Positions 1-8,421 of a stretch of DNA of 64,000 nt are shown here, piece after piece; position 1 is the stretch's first letter, and the number at the start of each line of letters is the position of its first letter. The position numbers and the translations under genes are program-made. The DNA comes from Agapanthus africanus (Eukaryota; Streptophyta; Magnoliopsida; Asparagales; Amaryllidaceae), in the NCBI GenBank assembly GCA_030015575.1, contig CM057349.1:261449077-261513076 (forward strand), given 5' to 3'. Under the pieces are notes generated by a model that was not told where the DNA came from, ran no database searches, and saw only the letters and a program-made list of their open reading frames with translations.

Positions 1-209
1 ATATGTTGGATTGTCGCGGGTGAATAGCCGGGGGTTGTGAGACGAGAGTTTTCTTTTCTTGCAATTCATGTAAATTTGTAAATTGATGTAATAATTATTT
101 GTATGGCCGCACAACCGGGTCGGGGTTGTAGCCGTCATTGTATAATTTCTTTTTACTGTTTTTGCTCCTAGGATAGACCCATGGAGGGGTGCACAAACTA
201 CCGGGTATG

Positions 210-262
210 CCGAAGTGTCGAGTGGCCTACTCATGGAGATGAGGGAGGTTGCTACGCTTCGG
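210..262 (+). other. CopA nested hairpin in leader
   Basis: CCGAAG (210-215) pairs with CTTCGG (257-262). Inside, CTCAT (230-234) and ATGAG (239-243) close a GGAG loop. Nested arms of different sequence occupy the same place in the CopB and CopC leaders, which supports structure over chance. Confidence 0.5.
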
Positions 263-872
263 GTACTTGGCGGGTAGTTTGCCGCACCCGTAGGGGTCTT
301 GGGTGGGGTTTTGGCTATTCACCGCGACCGTGTAATCTGTTTTTGTTACAGGCTCGTACAAATTACAGATTCCTAGTATATCCAATGTATTTATCTGTGA
401 TCTGAAATGTTTATCATTGCAGTATATCTATATATGATATTATTTAGGCGTTGCTTATGTTTTACAGACGCGCTAGCCCAGCCCCCGCTCTGTCGTTAGT
501 TAAGTAACCTAACGGGTAATGACGGGGCCCCGTGGCGAATGCGAATGGCATAAGCGTACGTCATATTTTGGTTGTTTTCTGCAATGGTAGGATTAAATGA
601 TGGGACGCATTAAAAGAACTAATGCAAGAATATCACGCATTAAAAGAACTAATGCAAGATAATAAACCAAGTTAAAGTCGTTGGAACACTCTCGAAAAAC
701 CACTCGGTTCTTTTCAAAAACAACTTTTAAATGCGGAGCTTGAGCCACTCCTTTTAAAAGCTATCTCGTTCCATCGACCATATCAAGTTCACTACGTTCA
801 CGGTTTCGCCAAAACCATCCGTAGCCCTCCGTCGTTTCACATGAATAGTCAATAGTATTCAAGCTGTGTATG

Positions 873-1064
873 TTGGCCAAAGTCAAGGCACAGTGATTGG
901 TAGCTATTGGGTGTTCATGTGTAGCATAGATAGATGCGTTGGTTTGGGACAGTCGTACTGCCATTTTGGCCAAAGTCAAGGGTAAGTACGGATGGATCCA
1001 AATTAACCTGGATAATGACGGGTAGAACTTGACATGTGACTTATGATATTTTGGCCAAAGTCAA
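873..1064 (+). promoter_or_regulatory. Triple stem-loop array of CopA leader, loop CAAA
   Basis: TTGGC-CAAA-GTCAA occurs three times, at 873-886, 966-979 and 1051-1064, always followed by GG. Each sits on a longer outer stem of its own: CTGTG/CACAG around the first, CGTACT/AGTACG around the second and CTTATGA/TCATAAG around the third. The apical stem has one G-T wobble. Homologous arrays with other loops lie in CopB, CopB2, CopC and CopE. The role is unknown; packaging or recognition of the genomic RNA is my inference. Confidence 0.7.
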
Positions 1065-1530
1065 GGTCATAAGAGCATGGGGCAAAAATTCACATCGGGA
1101 GTTTCATAAGTACTGAAACTTGCTAGATTTGCATACCATTTGGAGTGTGATGATTCTGGTAGGATTCCTTCAGTTTCGTCACGCAATGATATTTGGATCC
1201 CGATCCTACTGTGAGTATATGCTACTCCTCGGGAAATTTCTCACTTAACGATCAATGCTATAAACCTAGTAGGTGCCTAGAAAGGTGTTAGCGGGGCTAC
1301 GCCCCCAGGGAAAAGAGGTTCTTTAATTAAGGAACTTCGCGAAAGCGTTGGAAAACCTCCCTCGAAGTACCGACACCGGCCTGGCTGAACGGTTAAGCAA
1401 GTATTGTACGGTGGGATTGATCCTGACTAATTCTTCCTTTATGGTTTGAGGAGGGATTCGAGAAACAGTGGGAGCCATCCTGTTTAGACAAACTAAAAAC
1501 CACTCTAAACTTGCAAGAGCATCATGCTGA

Positions 1531-1559
1531 GTGTTTCTTCTTCTCTCTCCTAATTGCAG
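1531..1559 (+). other. Pyrimidine tract and CAG before CopA gag (possible splice acceptor)
   Basis: A run of T and C ends in TTGCAG 12 bases before the gag ATG. The same layout precedes the gag region in CopB (AG near 16770), CopB2 (near 29370) and CopC (CAG 37630-37632), each followed by a CGACC motif. It matches the form of a plant 3' splice site. BARE-type elements are known to use a spliced RNA, but splicing here is only inferred. Confidence 0.4.
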
Positions 1560-1571
1560 CGACCAATCAAC

Positions 1572-4500
1572 ATGACTGGACTTAAGTTACTCCTAGATAA
1601 AAACAAACTGACAGTGCCAAACTACAAAGATTGGCTCAGGAATGTCAAGATAGCAATCACTTATGACAAGCTGGGGTATCTTCTTACCACCAAAGCTCCC
1701 CCTGTCCCTGGTCCAACTTCCAGCGTCGCGGATAAGGAAATCCGCAAGACTTGGGAGATTGATAGCGCGAAGGCCAAGTGCCTCCTGCTTGCCTCGATGG
1801 ACAACGAACATCAGAGGAGGCATGAGAATATGGACATGGAGTCCATATTGCTCCATACAAAAGAACTGTATGGAGAGCAATCACGTATCGCAAGATACGA
1901 AGCGTCGAAAAAGTTATTTTCGACAAGAATGGCCGTCGGATCATCAGTAGCCGAGCACGTGCTAAAGATGATCGGCTTCATTGAGGAACTCGCTGACCTA
2001 GGGATCACATTGGAGAGTGAGCTATATACGGATATAGTTCTCCAGTCCCTTCCTTCCACTTACGCCCAGTTTATACTGAACTTCAACTTACAAGAAAAAG
2101 AGGTTGAACTTTCAGAGCTCCTCAACATGCTGAGGAGCGCAGAGGGCACCCTACAGAAAGGTAGGGATACATCCACTTTGTTTGTAGGAGGATCATCTTC
2201 TTCTAGGTCCAAGGCGAAAGCCAAGGGAAAGAAGAAGAAGGCCCCCGCCAAACCAAGGGGCGGTGTTAGTAAAGTGGATACGAAGGGAAAAGGTAAAGCA
2301 ACAAAGATAGCGGGGAAGCTTGTGGATAAGGAAGAATGCTTCTATTGTCATAAGAAAGGACACTGGAAGAATGATTGCAGGGCCTGGAAGGCCAAAACAC
2401 AGGAATTGAAGCAGGTTGCAGCTTCAGCTTCAGGTGTGTATGTTATTGAAAACTGTCTTTCAATAAACTCTACTTCCTGGGTATTGGATACCGGATCAGG
2501 ATCTCATATCTGTAATTCTTTGCAGGCGTTGAGAAACCGTAGGGTTTTGAAGGCAGGTGACATGACCCTCAGAGTTGCAAACGGAGCTAGCATGGATGCT
2601 AAAGCCGTGGGGGACTATCACCTGGGAATGTCAGATGGACATGTTTTGGTTTTGCGTAATTGCTTTTTTGTACCCAACGCAACTTGTAATATCATTTCTG
2701 TATCTTTAGTTTCTAAAGAAGATTATGAATTTGCGTTTGTAAGTAATGTTGTAAACATTCACCTTAATCAAGTTCTGATTGGGTCAGGTACATTGAGTAA
2801 TGGTATATACGTGTTAAACCAACCACAGATTTTTAATGTCCAGAATACACACAAAAGAAAGTCTCCAGAAATAAATCAGACTTTCTTATGGCATTGTAGA
2901 TTGGGTCACATCAATGAGAGAAGGTTGACTAAGTTGCATACAGAAGGATATTTGAATGCGTTCGAATATCAATCATATGCCACTTGTCAATCTTGTCTCA
3001 AAGGAAAGATGACAAAGACTCCGTTTACTGGACATGGAGTAAGAGCGAGCGAGCTCTTGGGACTCGTACACAGTGACGTGTGCGGTCCAATGTCTACACA
3101 TGCCCGAAGCGGACATTCATACTTCATTACTTTTACGGATGACTTCTCAAGGTACGGTTATGTCTTCTTAATGAAACATAAGTCCGAGGCCTTTGGAAAA
3201 TTCCAGGAGTATAAGAATGAAGTAGAGAAACAGACCGGCAAAAGTATTAAGATTCTAAGATCGGATCGAGGTGGAGAATACTTAAGTGCCGAGTTCCTGG
3301 ACTATTTAAAAGAGAACGGAATTCTCTCTCAGCTTACTCCTCCATACACCCCGCAACATAACGGTGTATCGGAGAGACGGAACCGCACCCTATTGGATAT
3401 GGTGCGGTCCATGATGAGTAACGCTGAGTTACCGCGATCATTCTGGGGGTATGCGCTAGAATCAGCCGCATACCTTTTGAACCGAGTTCCCACTAAGACT
3501 GTGCCTACCACGCCATTTGAGATGTGGTGTGGGAAGAGACCCCATCTTAATCACATTAAGATATGGGGAAGTCCAGCTTTTGTCAAAAAGCAGCATGCGG
3601 ACAAGCTCGAGGCACGCTCAGTACTATGCAAGTTTGTGGGATATCCAAAGAATTCCAAGGGATATTTCTTCTACTGTGAAGAGGAACAAAAAGTTCTTGT
3701 TTCTCGACATGCCCACTTTCTAGAACACCAGTTCATAGAAAAAGAAATAAGTGGGAGCGCAGTAGAACTGGAAGAAATTCCAGAACCTCAGACTGTTACT
3801 GAAAGCTTGATGGAACCAGAGGGTTCAACAGAACAGGACATTCCTACGCCGCTCCGCAGGAGTAGTAGGCAGTCTCATCCGCCCGAGAGATACTACGGTT
3901 TTCTCATAGACGGGGATAGAGAGGATTGCATCATAGATTATGATGAGCCTACTAGCTTCCAGCAGGCCGTTCAGAGCGTTGACTCAGTGAAATGGCTGGA
4001 TGCAATGCGGACCGAAATGGAGTCCATGTACACCAACAAGGTATGGACGTTGGACATTGCTCCAGACGGGGTAAAACCCGTAGGATGCAAGTGGATCTTC
4101 AAAAGGAAGATTGGTGTAGATAGACAGGTTGAGACCTATAAAGCTAGGCTGGTAGCAAAGGGTTTTCGTCAAAGACCTGGCTTGGACTACGACGAAACCT
4201 TTTCTCCAGTAGCCATGCTGAAATCCATTCGGATCCTTCTTGCCATTGCTGCCTTCCACGATTATGAGATCTGGCAAATGGACGTAAAGACAGCTTTTCT
4301 AAATGGAAATTTAGAGGAGTGTGTCTATATGGACCAGCCAGAGGGTTTCATTCAGAGTGGGAGCAGCGGAAAGGTGTGCAAGTTGCTTAAGTCCATCTAT
4401 GGACTAAAGCAGGCATCGCGGAGTTGGAACATCTGCTTTGATGAGACGGTCAAAGAATTTGGCTTTATCAAAAATCCAGATGAACCATGCATCTATAGTA

Positions 4501-5522
4501 GATTTGTAGCGAGAACTGTAGTATTCCTCGTTTTATACGTGGATGACATTCTCTTAATAGGAAATGATATTCCTATGCTACAATCTGTCAAGGGGTTCTT
4601 GTCACACAGGTTCTCCATGAAAGACCTGGGTGATGCCTCATACATTCTGGGTATCCGGATCTACCGTGACAGATCCAAGAGGATATTAGGACTTTCGCAG
4701 TCCAGGTACATCGACACCATACTGAAGAGGTTCAGTATGGAAGATTCCAAGCGCGGTAACCTACCGGCTTGTCACGGGATCACCCTCTCTAAAGAGATGT
4801 CTCCCAAGACTGATTTGGAGAGGGATCGCATGTCTATTATACCCTACGCTTCTGCGGTAGGCTCTATAATGTATGCGATGTTGTGTACCAGACCGGATGT
4901 AGCTTATGCACTGAGTGTGGTAAGCCGGTATCAGTCTAACCCTGGGGAGAAACACTGGATAGCGGTAAAGAACATTCTCAAGTACCTGAGAAGGACTAAG
5001 GAGATGTTCTTGGTGTATGGCGGAAAAGACCTCCAGATCGAGGCCTTTGCTGACTCCAGCTTCCAGAGTGACAAGGATGATTCCAAGTCCATGTCGGGTT
5101 TTGTCTTTACCCTCAATGGAGGGGCGGTGTGTTGGAAGAGTTCCAAACAGGAAACCGTTGCAGACTCGACGATGGAAGCGGAATACATCGCTGCATCTGA
5201 TGCCGCAAAAGAAGCTGTCTGGATGAGGAAGTTCTTGAAAGAACTTCAGGTGGTTCCGTCCATTGTTGATCCAATACCTCTGTATTGCGACAACAACGGG
5301 GCTATAGCTTTAGCGAAGGAACCCAGGTCCCATCAGAGATCCAGGCACATCTTGAGGCGGTATCACCTGATCAGGGAGATCGTGGATCGCCAGGAGATCG
5401 AGGTTCGGAGAGTCGCTTCAGAAGACAACACTGCAGATCCATTCACCAAGGCCTTGCCCCAGACTCAGTTCGAGCGGCTGATCGAGATGATAGGTCTTCG
5501 ATACGCCAGTACATGGCCTTAG
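1572..5522 (+). CDS. CopA gag-pol polyprotein, 1316 aa, looks whole
   Basis: This is a single-frame Ty1/copia polyprotein. In order: a gag capsid region (about residues 1-250), a basic stretch and a CCHC zinc knuckle (CFYCHKKGHWKNDC, about 256-269), an aspartic protease (DTGSGS near 306), an integrase with an HHCC head (HCRLGH near 440, CQSC near 472) and a DDE core (HSDVCGP near 501, RSDRGGEY near 564, NGVSERRNR near 598), reverse transcriptase (KWIFKRK near 836, YVDDILL near 989) and RNase H (ADSSF near 1159, MEAEYIA near 1202). I chose the ATG at 1572 because the open frame extends to 1554 only through a TTG. The order PR-INT-RT-RH is the copia order, and the sequence resembles Angela/BARE/TAR proteins. 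It would act in cytoplasmic virus-like particles and then in the nucleus for integration. Whether it is active cannot be told from sequence. Confidence 0.93.
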   Translation: MTGLKLLLDKNKLTVPNYKDWLRNVKIAITYDKLGYLLTTKAPPVPGPTSSVADKEIRKTWEIDSAKAKCLLLASMDNEHQRRHENMDMESILLHTKELYGEQSRIARYEASKKLFSTRMAVGSSVAEHVLKMIGFIEELADLGITLESELYTDIVLQSLPSTYAQFILNFNLQEKEVELSELLNMLRSAEGTLQKGRDTSTLFVGGSSSSRSKAKAKGKKKKAPAKPRGGVSKVDTKGKGKATKIAGKLVDKEECFYCHKKGHWKNDCRAWKAKTQELKQVAASASGVYVIENCLSINSTSWVLDTGSGSHICNSLQALRNRRVLKAGDMTLRVANGASMDAKAVGDYHLGMSDGHVLVLRNCFFVPNATCNIISVSLVSKEDYEFAFVSNVVNIHLNQVLIGSGTLSNGIYVLNQPQIFNVQNTHKRKSPEINQTFLWHCRLGHINERRLTKLHTEGYLNAFEYQSYATCQSCLKGKMTKTPFTGHGVRASELLGLVHSDVCGPMSTHARSGHSYFITFTDDFSRYGYVFLMKHKSEAFGKFQEYKNEVEKQTGKSIKILRSDRGGEYLSAEFLDYLKENGILSQLTPPYTPQHNGVSERRNRTLLDMVRSMMSNAELPRSFWGYALESAAYLLNRVPTKTVPTTPFEMWCGKRPHLNHIKIWGSPAFVKKQHADKLEARSVLCKFVGYPKNSKGYFFYCEEEQKVLVSRHAHFLEHQFIEKEISGSAVELEEIPEPQTVTESLMEPEGSTEQDIPTPLRRSSRQSHPPERYYGFLIDGDREDCIIDYDEPTSFQQAVQSVDSVKWLDAMRTEMESMYTNKVWTLDIAPDGVKPVGCKWIFKRKIGVDRQVETYKARLVAKGFRQRPGLDYDETFSPVAMLKSIRILLAIAAFHDYEIWQMDVKTAFLNGNLEECVYMDQPEGFIQSGSSGKVCKLLKSIYGLKQASRSWNICFDETVKEFGFIKNPDEPCIYSRFVARTVVFLVLYVDDILLIGNDIPMLQSVKGFLSHRFSMKDLGDASYILGIRIYRDRSKRILGLSQSRYIDTILKRFSMEDSKRGNLPACHGITLSKEMSPKTDLERDRMSIIPYASAVGSIMYAMLCTRPDVAYALSVVSRYQSNPGEKHWIAVKNILKYLRRTKEMFLVYGGKDLQIEAFADSSFQSDKDDSKSMSGFVFTLNGGAVCWKSSKQETVADSTMEAEYIAASDAAKEAVWMRKFLKELQVVPSIVDPIPLYCDNNGAIALAKEPRSHQRSRHILRRYHLIREIVDRQEIEVRRVASEDNTADPFTKALPQTQFERLIEMIGLRYASTWP

Positions 5523-5528
5523 TGCAAC

Positions 5529-5536
5529 TGGGAGAT
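5529..5536 (+). other. CopA polypurine tract
   Basis: TGGGAGAT directly precedes the 3' LTR. It is the expected plus-strand primer, and the same TGGGAGATTGTTAG junction recurs at the 3' LTRs of CopB, CopC and CopD. Confidence 0.8.
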
Positions 5537-7717
5537 TGTTAGTGTATATGCCCTAGAGGCCATTACTGTATCATACTAGATTGTATATTACTTAATGGAT
5601 GCTTGGGATATTCACCTTGTATATACAATCTTGCTCAAAATAGTAGTATGCTACTTGGTTTGTTTCTACTTCAATGTGTACTTGTGTTTATTTCAGTATA
5701 TCACTTATACGCATTAGTGGAGCCCTTAGGATCTTTGCTTGATTACCAGCGTTGTGATGGCAGTCACACTAGTGGGGGCTGGGTAATCTATAAGCACATC
5801 CTTATTCAGGTCCCTGGTCGCAGGACTATCGAGACAGGGCATCGATACTCCGGAGTAGACCAGCGCATGCGCTTCTCATCCTAGTGTGGGAGACGGTCTG
5901 TCCCACAGCCGTCAGTACGTCGTACTTGAGATAGTATGCGGGTGCTCGTTAGGTTACGGGTACACTGGACAGGACTCGTCGGGAACTGACTAGTTGGTAT
6001 TATACCTATCGTCAGTTATCAGTTCCCAGGTGACATGAGTACAGCTTAGTCCGCTGACTTGACACTGTCACTTCGCCTCGGGTGTGTTCCCACTGTACTT
6101 TGATCACTACCCTACCACGGCTCAAAGGAGTCGTGCAAACAGGTGGTGGTTGGGTGCAGTCCCGAAGCACTTGGAGGCAGTGACGGTTAGACAGGATTCG
6201 TCTCTCCCGGTATTGGGGGTTGACATCGCGCTGTGTCTAGGAGAGCCATTACACGAGTAGTCCCTGGCCAGGGCAAACGAGATATACTGGTAGGTTTCCA
6301 GTGTTATCTCAGGGTGTATTGGGCTTCACTCCGGCATGACTTGTACCGCTATTGGGGGACTGACGTTTACCGCCCCCTAGGCCCGCCATGCGATGTATCA
6401 GACGAACAGACCGGACTGTACGGAGAATGTCACACTCAGGCTCAGTAGGAGTTCAGATGGGTTTCGCCTCGTCGGTCTTCTTGTCGGCATTACCTGGGGA
6501 CCGTTACGCACAGCTAGTGCCGCTTGCGGTCTGTGGTTAAACCCACTGCCAGCGTAGTGTCGAGTCTTTAGAGTCCCACACAGAAAGCTTTTCGCCTTTA
6601 GGCAAAAGAGTAGAGGTCGCATGGTATTGCGACAGGTCGCATGGTTTTGCGACAGGGTTCGGTCACATCCTTGCACTTGTGCACGTACAGTGTCCGGACA
6701 GTTTACACTAGCGGGCTTTGGTTTAAGCCAGATCCTAGTGTACCTTATGGGATTGGATTTATCCAGTTTGCATTCGTGTTCCTCGGAACGCGGATGCGGG
6801 TGTGTATGCACAGTTGACAGGGAGGCAGAGGCTGCGGATTCTCATTAGGGTTGTTGACAGTTGACCGTTGACTATTTGACTTTATGCTCAACCCTAATGA
6901 GAATATGATATGTGATTAACTATTATATTAATTAAGTATTATGGTGATATGGTTGTTGACTTGTTGACTTTTGTTGACTTGTTGACTTTGTTGACTTGTT
7001 GACTTTGTTGACTTGTTGACCGGTTGACTAGGCTTGACTAGTTGACCATCATGATAACCATGGTTATCATTTCATGCCAAAGACTTTTTCTTGCTTGCTC
7101 ATTTGAGTAAAATGAGTGCATGACATGATAAGGTTATGGTTGCTTCTAACCATCACATAAGACTTTTTTGATATGATGAGTTATGATCACTTTGGATTAT
7201 GAGAGGGTGAAAGACAAAAGAGTTGCTCATTCTTTCTTGCTCATTCTCTCTCTTGTTCTTGAGCTCTCCTCTTGCTCTCACCCTCAACCTCTTGCTCCCT
7301 CACTTGATCTATGGTTCTCTTGTCTCATGAGTTGAGAATCAAGAACCATAGATAAAATCCCATTCTATTTCCTCTCTACTCATTCTAGTTCACTAGGTTT
7401 AGCAAACCAAGTGAACTAGTTTCTTCAAAGAACGAAGAAGGAGCTAAAGGTTGGAGCTTTCAAGTGGATCTATCTTCGGCGTACGGAGACAACGAGAAGG
7501 AGCCATCGAACCACCATCGGAGCTTAAAGGGAAGGAGTTCAAGTTTAGGTATAACCATCTTCATCCGAGTAGCTAAATATCTTTAGCTTAGTTTGCTAGT
7601 TTTAGTTTAGGTAAAGATCCCGACCTAGCTTAGTCCATGTTGCCTCTTGCGTTAAAATTTTGATTTTATACCGTTTCCGCCTCCCCGTAAGACCGGGGGT
7701 CGCAACGTGGACTTACA
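5537..7717 (+). repeat. CopA 3' LTR (2181 bp)
   Basis: It begins TGTTAGTGTATATG after the purine tract and ends CGTGGACTTACA, where CopE reads CCGTAGACTTACA before its primer site. Short blocks align with the LTRs of CopB, CopC and CopE, including the ATCGATACTCC segment and the GACGAGTCTTTAGAGTCC segment. The translatable frames of 70-140 codons within it are not shared between copies and I do not treat them as genes. Confidence 0.88.
6814..7046 (+). promoter_or_regulatory. Dense W-box (TTGAC) array in CopA LTR
   Basis: Sixteen TTGAC cores lie on the plus strand between 6814 and 7046, fourteen of them as TTGACC or TTGACT. From 6956 to 7020 they repeat every 8-10 bases. TTGACY is the known binding core of plant WRKY factors. 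A perfect 16-nt inverted repeat (arms 6838-6853 and 6889-6904, CTCATTAGGGTTG and its complement) brackets four of them. CopB and CopC LTRs lack such an array. WRKY control is inferred. Confidence 0.6.
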
Positions 7718-8387
7718 AAATTAACTTAGGCAACAGAAAGGAAACATTACCTAATCAAAAGAACATAAAGATCCAAGCTTTGTACACTCCATGGCATCCA
7801 AGAGGAAAATGTGAACAAAGATGTGATTTTTGTGAAGATTTGTGGATTTGTGATGGATTTTGTGTAGGAAAAGGTGAAGAGAAGCTAAGTGTTCAGTTTG
7901 TAAGGGAGAGATGAGAGAAATGTGAAAGAATAAGTGAGAAAGAATAAGAGAGTGTGAGGAAATGAGAGAGGGAGGTGAGTGTAGGGTGTGAGATGAGAGT
8001 GAGTGTATCATAGCAATTAAAGCTAACCATGCCTTCTCATTAATGCATTCATACACTCAAATGCCACCTCCTGACTCATCCAAAACAAATATCTCACTCT
8101 CTCTCTCTCACTCACAAGGAAATAACTAGAAATGGCAAGGATTGGATTAGGTAAAGCAAAGAGATTAAGATAAACAAAGGATTATGTTAAGTGTAATGGT
8201 TGCTAAGACTAATTTAGCACAAACAAATCCTCACATTTACGTGCACACGTGCGTGCATTCTTATAACAAATAATAATAAATTATTAATTAAATATTATAA
8301 AATGTGAGGAACCCGAATTGGTAAACTTTTTACAGTAAACCCGCATTAACGTCTAAACGAACACTAACCGAAATCTAAGGCGTTACA
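7718..8387 (-). repeat. GypG1 3' LTR, inner part
   Basis: On the minus strand this reads as the start of a Ty3 LTR beginning TGTAACGCC at 8387, next to a typical purine tract. Its left side is cut by the CopA insertion; the rest lies beyond the window. It is AT-rich and has no gene. Confidence 0.75.
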
Positions 8388-8421
8388 ATCTCCCCCCTTA
8401 GAGAAATTCGTCCCCGAATTT
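8388..8421 (-). other. GypG1 polypurine tract
   Basis: Read on the minus strand, GGGGACGAATTTCTCT then AAGGGGGGAGAT runs straight into the LTR. This box is characteristic of plant Ty3/chromovirus 3' ends. The same layout appears at 48809 (GypG2) and 44183 (GypS). Confidence 0.8.

Larger units (their letters stand above)
1..1571 (+). other. CopA untranslated leader (partial)
   Basis: This long non-coding stretch precedes gag. It aligns in pieces with the leaders of CopB, CopB2, CopC and CopE: a GACCCATGGAGGGGTGC module near 176, a CGTTAG/CTAACG hairpin near 495-520, a repeated GCATTA/TAATGC hairpin at 607-625 and 637-655, three stem-loops at 873-1064, and an AGTTTC/GAAACT hairpin at 1100-1120. 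No convincing open frame runs through it. It ends in a pyrimidine-rich run and CAG just before gag. Confidence 0.75.
1..7717 (+). mobile_element. CopA: Ty1/copia retrotransposon (Angela/BARE-like), 5' end off window
   Basis: The window opens inside the leader of this element, continues through one long gag-pol reading frame and ends with a 2181-bp 3' LTR. The LTR start (TGTTAGTGTATATGCCC followed by TAGAGGCC) and the purine tract before it resemble the Angela/BARE-1 clade, from memory of that family. The 3' end at 7717 (ACTTACA) abuts an unrelated Ty3 LTR, so CopA was inserted into GypG1. The coding part looks whole. The 5' LTR and left target duplication lie outside the window, so age cannot be read from an LTR pair. 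Confidence 0.9.

Noticed and set aside
181-405. Open frame of 74 codons in the CopA leader
   Set aside because: It falls in the structured leader, the frame is not kept in sister elements, and the make-up is not protein-like.
6398-6811. Antisense frame of 137 codons in the CopA LTR
   Set aside because: It lies inside an LTR, is absent from related LTRs and has no known domain.
6956-7046. Short regular repeats as a CRISPR-like array or satellite
   Set aside because: The units are 8-10 bases with no spacers, inside a plant LTR; a W-box ladder explains them.
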